Source: Clostridium sp.
GTDB lineage: Bacteria > Bacillota > Clostridia > Clostridiales > Clostridiaceae
Length of the DNA stretch: 60,848 nt
Direction of reading: 5' to 3'
Assembly: GCF_029267215.1 (NCBI RefSeq)
Contig: NZ_JARIDH010000039.1
Location: 1 to 60,848, forward strand
This document shows, in pieces, positions 46,752 to 56,634 of this stretch (its first letter is position 1; the number at the start of each line of letters is the position of its first letter). Position numbers and translations under genes: made by a program. The notes below the pieces were generated by a model. The model saw only the letters and a list, made by a program, of their open reading frames with translations, was not told where the DNA came from and ran no database searches.

Positions 46752-47603
46752 ATGAAATTCTTCAAAAATAAACTGGCAGTAACTGTTATAGTACTGTCAG
46801 TTGCCTTTTTAGGAATAATTATTTATACAGTTAAGAGTGATTCTAAAAATCCTGTTTCAAGTGGTGTTGGTAAGGTTTTAAATCCTGTTCAAAAAGTAGT
46901 TTATATAACAACTGATAAGGTTCATGGTGTTTTTGATTTCTTTTATAACTTTTCTGATGTTAAGACTCAAAATAATGAATTAAAGAAGAAAAATTTAGAA
47001 TTAGAAAATAAGTTAGTTGAGTACAATGAATTAAAGCGTCAAAATGAAGTTTTAAAAGAAATGGTTGATTTTTCAAAAAAGAATGATAAATATAAATATA
47101 TTGGAACGAACATAATAGGAAAAAGTGGAGATAGTTTTGTAGAAGGATATACAATTGATAAAGGTTCAGAAGATGGTATAAAAAAAGATTATATAGTTAT
47201 ATCTCCAGAAGGATTAGTTGGAGTGGTTACAGAAGTACATTCAAACTGGTCTAAAATTCAAACATTATTAAATGAAAATGTGGCAGTTGCTGGTATTGTT
47301 GAAGGTGAAACAAATTCAGGGGATGGAATAGTTAAAGGATATAGAAGTAGTAATGAGATGCAAGTTGAAATAACTAATTTACCTATGAATTCAACTATTA
47401 AAAAAGGAGATGTAGTTGTTACATCAGGTCTTGGAGGATATTATCCTAAAGGAATAAGAATAGGTGAAGTAACATCAGTTAAATCTGATAATGTTAAAGT
47501 TATGAAAACTGCAAACTTAAAAACATATGTTGATTTTAATAATTTACAAGAATTATTTGTGGTAGTACCACCAGCAGAAAGAGATGGCGTAGTTAAGTAT
47601 TAG
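46752..47603 (+). CDS. mreC: Rod-shape protein MreC
   Basis: Bitopic membrane protein of the elongasome, linking MreB to PBP2 outside. 283 residues. One N-terminal helix (LAVTVIVLSVAFLGIIIY), a coiled coil (about 75-110) and a beta-rich outside domain with YTIDKGSEDGIKKD and VVTSGLGGYYPKGIRIGEV. It starts 7 bp after mreB; coupled. Confidence 0.95.
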   Translation: MKFFKNKLAVTVIVLSVAFLGIIIYTVKSDSKNPVSSGVGKVLNPVQKVVYITTDKVHGVFDFFYNFSDVKTQNNELKKKNLELENKLVEYNELKRQNEVLKEMVDFSKKNDKYKYIGTNIIGKSGDSFVEGYTIDKGSEDGIKKDYIVISPEGLVGVVTEVHSNWSKIQTLLNENVAVAGIVEGETNSGDGIVKGYRSSNEMQVEITNLPMNSTIKKGDVVVTSGLGGYYPKGIRIGEVTSVKSDNVKVMKTANLKTYVDFNNLQELFVVVPPAERDGVVKY

Positions 47604-47618
47604 AAATGAGGGAATAGT

Positions 47619-48116
47619 TTGAAGAGAGTAATATTGATATTAATATGTATTTTATTATTTATTATAGATAATAGTTTAATGCCTTTTTTCTCAATTAAAG
47701 GAGTTTATCCAAGCTTACTATTCACATTTGCTATACTATATGCATTAATGAGTGGATACTGGGAAGCTTTATTTATAGGTGTGTTCTCAGGGTTCCTTCA
47801 AGATGTTTATTTTGTAAATGTCTTTGGAGTAAACATGTTAATAAATATGTTAATATGTTTAGTCGCTGCATACATAGGAGAAAGTGTATTTAAACATAAA
47901 AAATTTGTTCCAGTTATTTCGGTTGGAATACTAACTATAATAAAGTTTTTTGCTGTAGCTATTGTACTATGGTTTTTACACATAAGAACAAATTTATTGA
48001 ATTTCTGGATTATGGTACTTTATAACATATTCATAGCATTTTTTATGTATAATTTTGTCTACAGATTATGTAATAGAGAGCTTATGAAGAGAGATTGGAA
48101 AATAAGTAAAAAATAG
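47619..48116 (+). CDS. mreD: Rod-shape protein MreD
   Basis: Integral membrane elongasome protein. 165 residues, five to six helices, with GFLQDVYFVNVFGVNMLINM typical of MreD. Start TTG 47619, behind GAGGG; no other start fits. Overlaps nothing; PBP2 begins 8 bp downstream. Confidence 0.92.
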   Translation: MKRVILILICILLFIIDNSLMPFFSIKGVYPSLLFTFAILYALMSGYWEALFIGVFSGFLQDVYFVNVFGVNMLINMLICLVAAYIGESVFKHKKFVPVISVGILTIIKFFAVAIVLWFLHIRTNLLNFWIMVLYNIFIAFFMYNFVYRLCNRELMKRDWKISKK

Positions 48117-48124
48117 GTGGTTTG

Positions 48125-51100
48125 ATGAGAAGTACGAATAATGGAAAGGCGCCGATAGATAGGTACAAAGTTCTCATTGGAATAATGATTGTGGTCTTTG
48201 TTTCTATTGTTGCTAGATTAGTTTATCTTCAAGTATTTAATTATGCAGAATATAAACAAAGAGCTGATACTAGATCAATGAGATTTCTATCTGAACAGGC
48301 ACCAAGAGGAAAGATTTATGACAGTAATGGGGACGTTTTAGCTACCAATAGACAGACTTACACACTAATATTTACAGAAACTGATGAATCAAAGAAAAAT
48401 TTCTATACTACTATGGATAAGGTTTATGCAATACTTAAATCTCATAATCAAGATGTTATAGATAATTTTAAGTTAAGAATAAATGATCAAGGAAAGCTTT
48501 ATTTTGATTTTACATCTGGTACAAAGGCTGAAGAACTAAGATTTAAAAAGGATAGAGGATTAGGTGATAAAATTAAAAATGAGCTTTATAAGAATAAAGA
48601 AGGGGATTTAACTGTTGAGGAAGAGGATAGAATTGATAATGAGTTAATGAAAATTACTCCAGAGCAAGTATTTGATTATTTAGTTCAACAATATAAATTA
48701 TATGATCTTTTAAATCCATCAAAAGAACAAGCAAAAGAATATGCTAAGATGGATCCAAAAAAATTAACAGATATTCTTTTGAAAAAATATTCTCTACAAC
48801 AATTAAGAAGTTACATGGTAATTAAAGATGCTATAAAAATGCAGAGTTTCTCAGGATATAAACCTGTTACTATAGCAAAGGATATTGATAAAAATACAGC
48901 TTTTGATTTTTATCAAAAGCTTAATGATTTGCCAGGTATAGATGTAAGTATAGAGCCTATGAGATATTATCCATATGGTGAATTAGGGTCATCTGTACTA
49001 GGATATGTTTCTTCAATTAATGGAGATCAAAAGGCAAAATATGAAGCTAAAGGATATGATGTTTCAACTGACCTTATAGGAAAAGCGGGTATAGAGGCTG
49101 CTTTTGAAAATGAATTAAAAGGAGTTAAGGGTGGAACAACAGTAAAAGTAAACTCATCTGGAAGAAAGACAGAGGAACTTTATGATTTAGAATCTTATCC
49201 TGGAAATAACGTTAAGTTAACTATAGATAAAGATATTCAATACTCAGCTGAGACTATGTTAAAACATGTGTTAAAAAAATTAAGTTCTAATGGTATAACA
49301 GATGGTGTAAAAACTAAAAATGCTACAAGAGGGGCAGCTGTTGCCATAGAAGTGGATACAGGAAGAGTATTAGCCTTAGTAAGTGAACCAGGATTTAATC
49401 CAAATGAATTTGCCAAGGGAGAACTTGATCCAAAAGTATCTAAGGAATATTTCCAACCAGATTATGAAGCTTTTGCTAAAAAAATTATAGCAGAAGATCA
49501 TTTAAATAAAACAGTGGATGATTTATTTCCTAAGGATGAAAAAACTGGTCTTAGAGAAGATATATATGATTTATATCCAAAAAGATTTTTTAACTACGCT
49601 ACTTTAGGATTAATTCCACCAGGATCTACTTTTAAACCTGTCACAGCCACTGCGGCACTACAAGATGGAGTTATAAACTTTGGTACAACCGTATATTCAA
49701 ATGGTGTTAATTTTGGTAAAGAATACCCGGAAATATTTGGTAAGAATCCTGCTAACTGGCCAAGAGCTAAAAATACTGGTAGTGGAATAGTAGATTTAAA
49801 TAAAGCATTCGCTAGATCATCAAATGCCTTTTTCTATAATGCAGGTGCAAAACTTTACTATGGAAATGGTGGAGATGCTGTTGGAAATGGAAGATATAAT
49901 AAAAAGAGCACAGAGGCTTTAGATTCCATAGCTAAATATGCTTGGCAGTATGGACTTGGAGTAAAACCAGGTTCAAATGAAAAGGCATCAACTGGTATTG
50001 AAATATCAGAAAACTTTGGTCAAGTTTATAATTTTGAATCATATAAAAAGCAAACAATTGCACTTATGAGATTCACATTAGTTTCCTCTTTAGAAAAGGG
50101 AACTTATGTTAATGCATCAAGTGCGGAATTCCCAAAAGTAAATATAGGAATTAATGATAGAGATTCAAAGGAACTTGCCTCTGCTAAAGAAGCAATAAAG
50201 AAAAATATAGAAGACTCTTTAAATGAAATTGGAAATGGAAGCCCTATAGATGAAAAAAAATTATCTGAGAATCTTAAAAAGAGTTTTAGAGATTTATATA
50301 ATATAGATCCAGATTACCAAGAAAGTGTAAAGAGTTTTAATGGAATAAAAGCAAAAGATGAAGAAGAAAAAGTTACTAAGGCAATAAATTTAACAGTTCA
50401 AAAAACAGTAACTTGGGTTGTAGGAGATATAGCATATCAAATAGTTGCACCAAGAAACTTAACTGACGCAGCCATAGGACAGAGTACAAGTAACTTTACT
50501 CCAGTACAGCTTGCAAGTTATATAGCAACATTAGTTAATGGAGGAACAAGATATAAGGTTCATTTAGTTGATGAAATAACAAACCCAGAGGGAAAAGTTG
50601 TTGAAAAATTTGAACCAGAAGTACTTGGAAAGGTTGATATTTCACAAAAAAATGTTGAGGCAATAAAACATGGAATGTGGGAAGTTAATAATTATAGAGG
50701 GGCTTATAATGGTACTGCAACTTCTATAATGGGAGGATTTCCTATACCAACTGGTGGTAAAACAGGTACAGCAACCTTTAGAAATGATCAATCTGAATAT
50801 GGAAGAAATGACTATGGAGTTTATATTTCATTTGCACCAGTAGATCATCCTAAAATAGCTGTTGCTACAGTCATTTATGACGGTGGTCATGGATATTTTG
50901 GAGCAGAAGTTGCAAAGGCAATATATGAAACTTATTTTAGAGAAGAGTTAAAGAAAATTGGATATAAGCCTCATTATTATGAAGGTTCATCATATGACTT
51001 TACTTTAAATCCACCTTTAGAAAATCTTAAAGATGGAGATATTACAAATAAGCTTGAAGCAGAAGGAAAAGGCAATGCACAAAGTTTAGAGGGAATAACT

Positions 51101-51250
51101 AAATCTTCTGAAAGTAAAGATGATTCAAAAAAAACAACTGATGAAAAATCAAAAGAAAAGGTAAGTGGAGATACTGGAAAGAAAAACACTACTGATGAAT
51201 CAAAAAATACTGATAAAAATAAAAAAGAAAATGTTGAAATGGCAGATTAA
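48125..51250 (+). CDS. mrdA: Penicillin-binding protein 2 (MrdA), extended
   Basis: Class B PBP of the elongasome; cross-links peptidoglycan. 1041 residues from ATG 48125, four bases after AGGTGG (TTG 48122 is the other option). N-terminal helix, dimerisation domain, then the transpeptidase: STFK with catalytic Ser501, SSN at 565-567, KTG at 879-881. The span from SSN to KTG is about 310 residues, well above that in E. coli PBP2, with an Asp/Lys-rich insert; the N-terminal part also has an extra helical region, and the C-terminus a Lys/Ser/Thr/Glu tail of about 70. Clostridial PBP2s are often long, so this is not unique. Confidence 0.93.
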   Translation: MRSTNNGKAPIDRYKVLIGIMIVVFVSIVARLVYLQVFNYAEYKQRADTRSMRFLSEQAPRGKIYDSNGDVLATNRQTYTLIFTETDESKKNFYTTMDKVYAILKSHNQDVIDNFKLRINDQGKLYFDFTSGTKAEELRFKKDRGLGDKIKNELYKNKEGDLTVEEEDRIDNELMKITPEQVFDYLVQQYKLYDLLNPSKEQAKEYAKMDPKKLTDILLKKYSLQQLRSYMVIKDAIKMQSFSGYKPVTIAKDIDKNTAFDFYQKLNDLPGIDVSIEPMRYYPYGELGSSVLGYVSSINGDQKAKYEAKGYDVSTDLIGKAGIEAAFENELKGVKGGTTVKVNSSGRKTEELYDLESYPGNNVKLTIDKDIQYSAETMLKHVLKKLSSNGITDGVKTKNATRGAAVAIEVDTGRVLALVSEPGFNPNEFAKGELDPKVSKEYFQPDYEAFAKKIIAEDHLNKTVDDLFPKDEKTGLREDIYDLYPKRFFNYATLGLIPPGSTFKPVTATAALQDGVINFGTTVYSNGVNFGKEYPEIFGKNPANWPRAKNTGSGIVDLNKAFARSSNAFFYNAGAKLYYGNGGDAVGNGRYNKKSTEALDSIAKYAWQYGLGVKPGSNEKASTGIEISENFGQVYNFESYKKQTIALMRFTLVSSLEKGTYVNASSAEFPKVNIGINDRDSKELASAKEAIKKNIEDSLNEIGNGSPIDEKKLSENLKKSFRDLYNIDPDYQESVKSFNGIKAKDEEEKVTKAINLTVQKTVTWVVGDIAYQIVAPRNLTDAAIGQSTSNFTPVQLASYIATLVNGGTRYKVHLVDEITNPEGKVVEKFEPEVLGKVDISQKNVEAIKHGMWEVNNYRGAYNGTATSIMGGFPIPTGGKTGTATFRNDQSEYGRNDYGVYISFAPVDHPKIAVATVIYDGGHGYFGAEVAKAIYETYFREELKKIGYKPHYYEGSSYDFTLNPPLENLKDGDITNKLEAEGKGNAQSLEGITKSSESKDDSKKTTDEKSKEKVSGDTGKKNTTDESKNTDKNKKENVEMAD

Positions 51251-51291
51251 AAATAGGCTTACAGAATATTATTTCTGTAGGCCTATTTTTC
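51249..51291 (+). terminator. Terminator after mrdA
   Basis: AAAATAGGCTTACAGAA pairs with TTTCTGTAGGCCTATTTT (one bulge). It separates the mre part from minCDE. The remaining 51292-51500 is AT-rich. Confidence 0.88.
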
Positions 51292-51500
51292 ATAATCTTG
51301 ATGAAAAAAACTTTAAAATTAAATATTGTGACTTATTAATTTGAAAATATAGTTTCTTTTTTCAAATTTTTGTTACTTTATTGCATAAAGTTCTTTTATA
51401 AATTAAAAATAATTTATATAATAGAATATGTAAATTAATTAAATAAAATGACTTGCGTTTATAATAAAAGGGTTATAAGCTTGGAGGATAGTAGTTTACT

Positions 51501-52139
51501 ATGCGTGATGATAAAATTTTTATAAAAGGAAATAAACAAGGAATAAATGCCATTATTAATATGGATAAATTTGGGAATTTTGATGAAATGCTTGATTCTC
51601 TAGTTGAAAAATTAAGTAGGGGAAAACAGTTCTATAAAGGAGCTACTCTTATAATAACAACAGATTTAACCCATATAAATGAAAGGCAAATGTCTAAATT
51701 AAAGGATGTACTCTTTGATGAAATTCTTATAAAAGATTGTATTTTTGAAGAAAGAGAAGAGAAACAGAGTAATGTATTTTCTGGAGTTTATGAAGGTAGA
51801 ACAAAATTTATAAGAAAAACTGTTAGAAGTGGTCAATGCTTGAATTATTCAGGCAATTTAATAATAATTGGGGATGTAAATAATGGTGGAGAAGTACGAG
51901 CTCATGGTAATGTGATTGTATTAGGTGATTTAAAGGGAAAAGTTTTTGCAGGGGATAATGGAAATGGAAGTGCAGTGATTGCAGCTTATTCTTTAGAACC
52001 TGAACTTATTTCAATAGCTGGTAGAATTACAATATCACCAGATGATTTTGAAAAGACTGGTTATCCAGAACTTGCAAGATTAAATGATGATAATAGTGTG
52101 ATTGTAGAACCATATTTACCAGATAAATATTCTTATTAA
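51501..52139 (+). CDS. minC: Septum site-determining protein MinC
   Basis: FtsZ assembly inhibitor. 212 residues. N-terminal MinC_N region and C-terminal beta-helix with the diagnostic [19 protein letters not shown] and [11 protein letters not shown] (about 112-155). GGAGG lies before the ATG. First gene of minCDE. Confidence 0.95.
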   Translation: MRDDKIFIKGNKQGINAIINMDKFGNFDEMLDSLVEKLSRGKQFYKGATLIITTDLTHINERQMSKLKDVLFDEILIKDCIFEEREEKQSNVFSGVYEGRTKFIRKTVRSGQCLNYSGNLIIIGDVNNGGEVRAHGNVIVLGDLKGKVFAGDNGNGSAVIAAYSLEPELISIAGRITISPDDFEKTGYPELARLNDDNSVIVEPYLPDKYSY

Positions 52140-52173
52140 GGTTATAGTACATATTTAAATTGGAGGGAAAGTA

Positions 52174-52971
52174 ATGGGAGTATCGATAGTAATAACATCA
52201 GGAAAAGGTGGAGTTGGAAAGACAACTACAACTGCCAACGTAGGAACAGCATTAGCATCACAAGGAAAGAAAGTTGTTGTTGTTGATGGTGATACAGGAT
52301 TAAGAAATTTAGACGTTTTAATGGGACTAGAAAATAGAATAGTTTATACAATAATAGATGTAATAGAAAATAGATGTAGAACTAAACAAGCGTTAATAAG
52401 AGATAAGAGATTTAATAACTTATACTTATTACCAACAGCTCAAACTAAGGATAAGAATGATATAAGTCCTGAGCAAATGTTAAGATTGGTTAATGAGTTA
52501 AAAGAAGAATTTGATTATGTAATTTTAGACTGTCCAGCAGGTATTGAGCAAGGCTTTGAAAATGCTATAGTTGGGGCAGATAGAGCCATAGTAGTAGTAA
52601 ATCCAGAAATAACTTCTGTTAGAGACGCGGATAGAGTTATTGGAAAACTAGATGCTAAAGGACTTGAGAATCATGAAGTTATAGTCAATAGATTAAATTA
52701 TGAAATGGCTAAAAATGGTGATATGTTAGATATATCAGATATCATAGAAACTCTTTCAGTCAAGCTTTTAGGTGTTGTTCCTGATGATAGAAATATAACA
52801 GTTTCAACTAATAAAGGTGAACCAATAGCTTTAGATGAAAAGGCATCTGCTGGCCAAGCTTTTAGAAATATAGCTAGAAGAATAATTGGTGAAGATGTTC
52901 CTATAATGGATTTAAGCAATGAACATCAAGGTATCTTTAGTTCAATATTAAAGTTCTTTAGAAAAGGTTAG
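52174..52971 (+). CDS. minD: Septum site-determining ATPase MinD
   Basis: Membrane-cycling ATPase that carries MinC. 265 residues. Deviant Walker A TSGKGGVGKTTT near residue 10-20, the RNLDVLMGLENRI switch I segment, VILDCPAGIEQG, and a C-terminal amphipathic membrane-targeting helix (FSSILKFFRKG). GGAGG upstream. Confidence 0.98.
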   Translation: MGVSIVITSGKGGVGKTTTTANVGTALASQGKKVVVVDGDTGLRNLDVLMGLENRIVYTIIDVIENRCRTKQALIRDKRFNNLYLLPTAQTKDKNDISPEQMLRLVNELKEEFDYVILDCPAGIEQGFENAIVGADRAIVVVNPEITSVRDADRVIGKLDAKGLENHEVIVNRLNYEMAKNGDMLDISDIIETLSVKLLGVVPDDRNITVSTNKGEPIALDEKASAGQAFRNIARRIIGEDVPIMDLSNEHQGIFSSILKFFRKG

Positions 52972-52983
52972 GAGGAAAAGAAA

Positions 52984-53256
52984 ATGAGTTTTTTAAATGT
53001 TTTTTCTAGTAGACAGACTCCTAAGCAAATTGCTAAAGATAGATTAAAAGTTATATTAATACATGATAGAGGAGAATTATCTGATGAAGTTTTAGACAAA
53101 ATAAGACTTGAGATATTAGAGGTTCTTTCTAAGTATGTTGAAATTGAAAATGAGGATGTTGACATAACAGTTACAAAGTCAAACCCAGTTGAAGGAGAAT
53201 CTCCATCACTTGTAGCTAACATTCCTATAAAAAATATTAGAGGAAAAGCTAGATAA
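52984..53256 (+). CDS. minE: Cell division topological specificity factor MinE
   Basis: Stimulates MinD ATPase and confines MinC. 90 residues. N-terminal MinD-binding helix with KQIAKDRLKVILIHDRGEL and C-terminal dimerisation strands. AGGAGG ten bases upstream. The presence of MinE alongside MinD marks the oscillating type, as in other clostridia but not in Bacillus. Confidence 0.96.
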   Translation: MSFLNVFSSRQTPKQIAKDRLKVILIHDRGELSDEVLDKIRLEILEVLSKYVEIENEDVDITVTKSNPVEGESPSLVANIPIKNIRGKAR

Positions 53257-53268
53257 TTTTGAAAATAT

Positions 53269-53300
53269 AAGCTATTTCAAGTTTTTGAGATAGCTTTTTG
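53269..53300 (+). terminator. minE terminator
   Basis: AAGCTATTTCAA pairs with TTGAGATAGCTT, then TTTG. Some G-T pairs. Confidence 0.8.
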
Positions 53301-53402
53301 TACATATTTCTTAAAATGTTCAGAATTTTGTAATTTAAAAATGATGAAAATAAAGTATTATATAAATGTTGTAAATAAAGAGATGTTTTTTGGAGGTACT
53401 AT

Positions 53403-54527
53403 ATGCTTAGTAAACTAAAATTAGATAGTAAACTAAGAAGAGAGATTGATTATAAGCTTTTAGTATCCATGATATTAATAATACTATTTGGAATATTTAA
53501 TATATATATAGGAACAAGAGCACAGAGGGGAATTTTTTTCGCTAATAAACAATTTCTATGGTTTATAATATCATTGGTTGTTCTTTATTTAATACTTCTT
53601 TGGGATTATAACATAATTTATAATTATGTTGATATATTTTATTGGGGTTCAATAGTATTGCTTATAATAACTAGGTTTGCAGGTAGTGTAATTAATGGTG
53701 CAAGAGGATGGATTGTCTTAGGTCCAGTCAGTATTCAGCCCTCGGAAATAGCTAAGGTAGCAATGATCCTAATGCTAGCTAAGAGGATGGATGAAGTAGA
53801 TTTAAGAATTAATGATTTAAGAAACTTTTTAAAGGTTGCAATGTATGCTGCTATACCAATGGTATTTATAGTTGTGCAACCAGATATGGGAATGACTATG
53901 GTTTCATTCTTCATAGCACTTGGAATATTCTTTGCCGCTGGATTGGATATGAAAGTTATAGGAGCTGGATTATTATCCTTAGTAGTTGCAATAGCTTTAG
54001 TATGGAATTCAGGGTTAATTAAAGAATATCAAAAGATGAGACTTATTGGATTTTTAAATCCAGATGGAGATGAGCTTGGTATAAATCTTCAGTTAACTCA
54101 ATCAAAAATAGGAATAGGATCTGGAGGATTCTTTGGAACAGGCCTTGATTTTAAAAGTGAAAGTGGTGGATATTCCTCTGAATTCGTTCCAGAAAGACAA
54201 ACAGACTTTATATTCGCAGTTATAGGAGAACATTGGGGTACATTAGGAGGAATAATCCTTTTAACTTTATACGCCTTAATGATATATAGAATAATATCCA
54301 CAGCAAGGCAAGCAAAGGATATATTTGGATCTATAATATGTGTAGGTTTTGCATCCTATTTCATATTTGCAATATTACAAAATATAGGTATGACAATAGG
54401 CATAATGCCTATTACAGGTATAACATTGCCCCTTGTTAGTTATGGAGGAAGTTCTCTTCTTACCACAGTAATGAGTATAGCTCTTGTTTTAAATATATCT
54501 ATGAGAAAGAAAAAATTAAAATTTTAA
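53403..54527 (+). CDS. rodA: RodA/FtsW-family lipid II glycosyltransferase
   Basis: SEDS polymerase partner of PBP2. 374 residues, about ten helices. RGWIVLGPVSIQPSEIAKV, QPDMGMTM and the C-terminal PLVSYGGSSLLTTVMSIALV are SEDS signatures. In the shape cluster, so RodA rather than FtsW. GGAGG lies before the ATG. Confidence 0.94.
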   Translation: MLSKLKLDSKLRREIDYKLLVSMILIILFGIFNIYIGTRAQRGIFFANKQFLWFIISLVVLYLILLWDYNIIYNYVDIFYWGSIVLLIITRFAGSVINGARGWIVLGPVSIQPSEIAKVAMILMLAKRMDEVDLRINDLRNFLKVAMYAAIPMVFIVVQPDMGMTMVSFFIALGIFFAAGLDMKVIGAGLLSLVVAIALVWNSGLIKEYQKMRLIGFLNPDGDELGINLQLTQSKIGIGSGGFFGTGLDFKSESGGYSSEFVPERQTDFIFAVIGEHWGTLGGIILLTLYALMIYRIISTARQAKDIFGSIICVGFASYFIFAILQNIGMTIGIMPITGITLPLVSYGGSSLLTTVMSIALVLNISMRKKKLKF

Positions 54528-54530
54528 TAT

Positions 54531-54580
54531 TTAAAAGCATAAAAATACTTTTTGTATTTTTATGCTTTTAATTTTTATTT
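54531..54580 (+). terminator. rodA terminator
   Basis: TTAAAAGCATAAAAATAC pairs with GTATTTTTATGCTTTTAA around a 5-nt T loop, followed by T-rich sequence. Confidence 0.93.
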
Positions 54581-54649
54581 GTAAGTTCTATAAAATACCT
54601 CTTAAAAATATAATTAAATATCATTATGGTGTTAAGAGAGGAGAAGAGT

Positions 54650-55660
54650 TTGGGAAATTATAATAAGCAATATGAAAATTATTATAGAAAAATAAATAAT
54701 AAAAGTTATGGTGCTTCTCCTAAGTTTGAAAGAAATTTAGGTTGTTATGATTTAGATGAATTTAATGGTAGAGGTTATTTAAAAGAGGAAAAGATAAGTA
54801 AATATTTCTATAAAGAACTAATAACATCATCATTTTTAAGTGGGTGTATTTTTTTAAGTTTTTTTGGAATGAAATATGTAAACAATGATTTTATTAATAG
54901 TTTAAGTGCAAAATTTAAAAATGTAATATCAACAGATGGATATTATAAGGAAATGGTATTAGAAGATAGTCTTATAGTTTCAGCATTAAGCAGAGGTGTT
55001 CATAAGATTGGAGAGAATAAAGGTATAGATTATTTAGGAAATGGTAATATTTCTTTAGAAGATGAAAAAATAAGTGATAATAAAGAATACTTAAAAAAAG
55101 ATGATGAAGCTACTTTACATAAAGAGAATATGGAGGATGGATATAAAAAAGAGAAAGAGGGAGAAAATAGTTTAGATAGAAAAAATGAAATGCATAATAA
55201 ATTAAACCTTGAGAATTCAAAAAATGAAGTTAAAAGTTTTTCAGAATTTAGTGTGATTAAAAAAACAGCATTAGATTTTTTGAAAGAAAGTTCAGTAATA
55301 GTATTTGATGGACAAGTTAAAGAGTTAGATAAACTCAGTATAAAGGAAGATTATGTTTATTTAAAGGGTAAAAAAGGAAAGGTTAATTCTTTGATTAAGG
55401 GGAAAATTAAAAGTATAAAAAAAGAAAAAGATGTTTTTAAGGTTATTACAGAGCATACAGATGGACTAAGTATTATATATTATAATTTGGGTAAGGTTAA
55501 TAAAAATGAAGGGGAAGAGATAAAAGAAAATGAGGTTTTAGGAGAGTCAGCAGAGGGAGAAATTAATGGAGTATTGTTGCAAATTTTATTGAATGAGGAG
55601 TATCTAAACCCTAAAGAACATTTGAATTTTTTAAAGGATAAAATAAGTGAAAACAAATAA
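54650..55660 (+). CDS. SpoIVFA-like M23/LytM-domain protein
   Basis: 336 residues from TTG 54650 ([12 protein letters not shown]), six bases after AGGAG; the ATG at 54626 has no site. One transmembrane segment at about 63-80 ([18 protein letters not shown]), then a long charged Lys/Glu linker and a degenerate LytM-like domain at the end ([20 protein letters not shown]) without the HxxxD...HxH metal site. It overlaps the downstream S2P protease by 14 bp. In B. subtilis SpoIVFA holds SpoIVFB inactive until signalled by the forespore. Identity rests on context and domain layout. Confidence 0.75.
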   Translation: MGNYNKQYENYYRKINNKSYGASPKFERNLGCYDLDEFNGRGYLKEEKISKYFYKELITSSFLSGCIFLSFFGMKYVNNDFINSLSAKFKNVISTDGYYKEMVLEDSLIVSALSRGVHKIGENKGIDYLGNGNISLEDEKISDNKEYLKKDDEATLHKENMEDGYKKEKEGENSLDRKNEMHNKLNLENSKNEVKSFSEFSVIKKTALDFLKESSVIVFDGQVKELDKLSIKEDYVYLKGKKGKVNSLIKGKIKSIKKEKDVFKVITEHTDGLSIIYYNLGKVNKNEGEEIKENEVLGESAEGEINGVLLQILLNEEYLNPKEHLNFLKDKISENK

Positions 55661-56501
55661 AGTAATATTAGTTCAGCTAATAGTATTTTTTGTTTTAGGG
55701 TTTTTTATAGATATTTCTCTAGCTTTCTTTTGGATAATATTACATGAGCTTGCCCATTATTTTATAGTTTTAAAATTAGGTGTTGAATCAGAAAAGTTAA
55801 AAGTTCATTTGTTAGGAGCGAGATTAGAAATAAATTATTTTGATGAGTTAGAACTTAGAGAAAAATTATTTATATGCTTTGCAGGGCCTTTATTTAATTT
55901 AATTATAGCTCTTTTATTTTTTATATTTTATAGATTTTTTCCTTTAAATGAGTATATTTATTCAACTATTGAAATAAATTTAGTTTTATGCATATTTAAT
56001 CTTTTACCAATATATCCTTTAGATGGTGGAAAAATAGTAGAAGCTTTATTAGAAAGAAGATTTTTATTTGCTAAGGTAAATAAGATTTTATCAATGCTTA
56101 GTTATATATTTGGAGTAGGATTTATTTTACTTTCTATAAGTGCAATGATTATTTTAAATAGAATAAATTTAACTAGCTTACTCGCAGGAATATTTATTCT
56201 ATATTTGAGCTATAATGAGAGAAGAAAGGTAATGTATATAATTATGGGAGATATAACTAAAAAGAGGGAAAGACTTATAAATAAGAAGTACATAGATAGT
56301 AGAATAACATCTGTCTACTGTGAGCAGGATATGATTAATTTACTAAGACTTATTGATAAAAATAAATTTAATATTTTTTATATTTTAGATGATGAGATGA
56401 ATTTATTATATATATTAAAAGAAAATGAAGTAATAGACATTTTAAAGAACATTGGAAATATTAATTTGAGAGAATATTATAATAAGTATGGAAAAGAATA
56501 A
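55647..56501 (+). CDS. SpoIVFB-like M50 site-2 protease
   Basis: Intramembrane metalloprotease of the SpoIVFB family, which releases mother-cell sigma-K from its pro-form. 284 residues. HEIAH-type site HELAH (His33, Glu34, His37) in the second helix, and YPLDGGK with the third ligand Asp126. About five helices, then a soluble CBS-like C-terminal domain that would bind ATP. GTG start overlapping the SpoIVFA-like gene by 14 bp; AAAGGAT is upstream. Pairing supports the sporulation assignment. Confidence 0.85.
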   Translation: MKTNKVILVQLIVFFVLGFFIDISLAFFWIILHELAHYFIVLKLGVESEKLKVHLLGARLEINYFDELELREKLFICFAGPLFNLIIALLFFIFYRFFPLNEYIYSTIEINLVLCIFNLLPIYPLDGGKIVEALLERRFLFAKVNKILSMLSYIFGVGFILLSISAMIILNRINLTSLLAGIFILYLSYNERRKVMYIIMGDITKKRERLINKKYIDSRITSVYCEQDMINLLRLIDKNKFNIFYILDDEMNLLYILKENEVIDILKNIGNINLREYYNKYGKE

Positions 56502-56550
56502 AGTTATTGGTTATAATTATTCTTTGTGATAAAATAGAATTTGTTAATAT

Positions 56551-56586
56551 GAGAGGGGTATAGTTTATATACTTCTCTTTTTATTA
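56551..56586 (+). terminator. Terminator of the spoIVF-like pair
   Basis: GAGAGGGGTATA pairs with TATACTTCTC (bulge), followed by TTTTTATT. Confidence 0.75.
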
Positions 56587-56634
56587 TCAATATTTTAATT
56601 AATGTTTTTATAAAGAAATGTAGGAGGAAACTAA

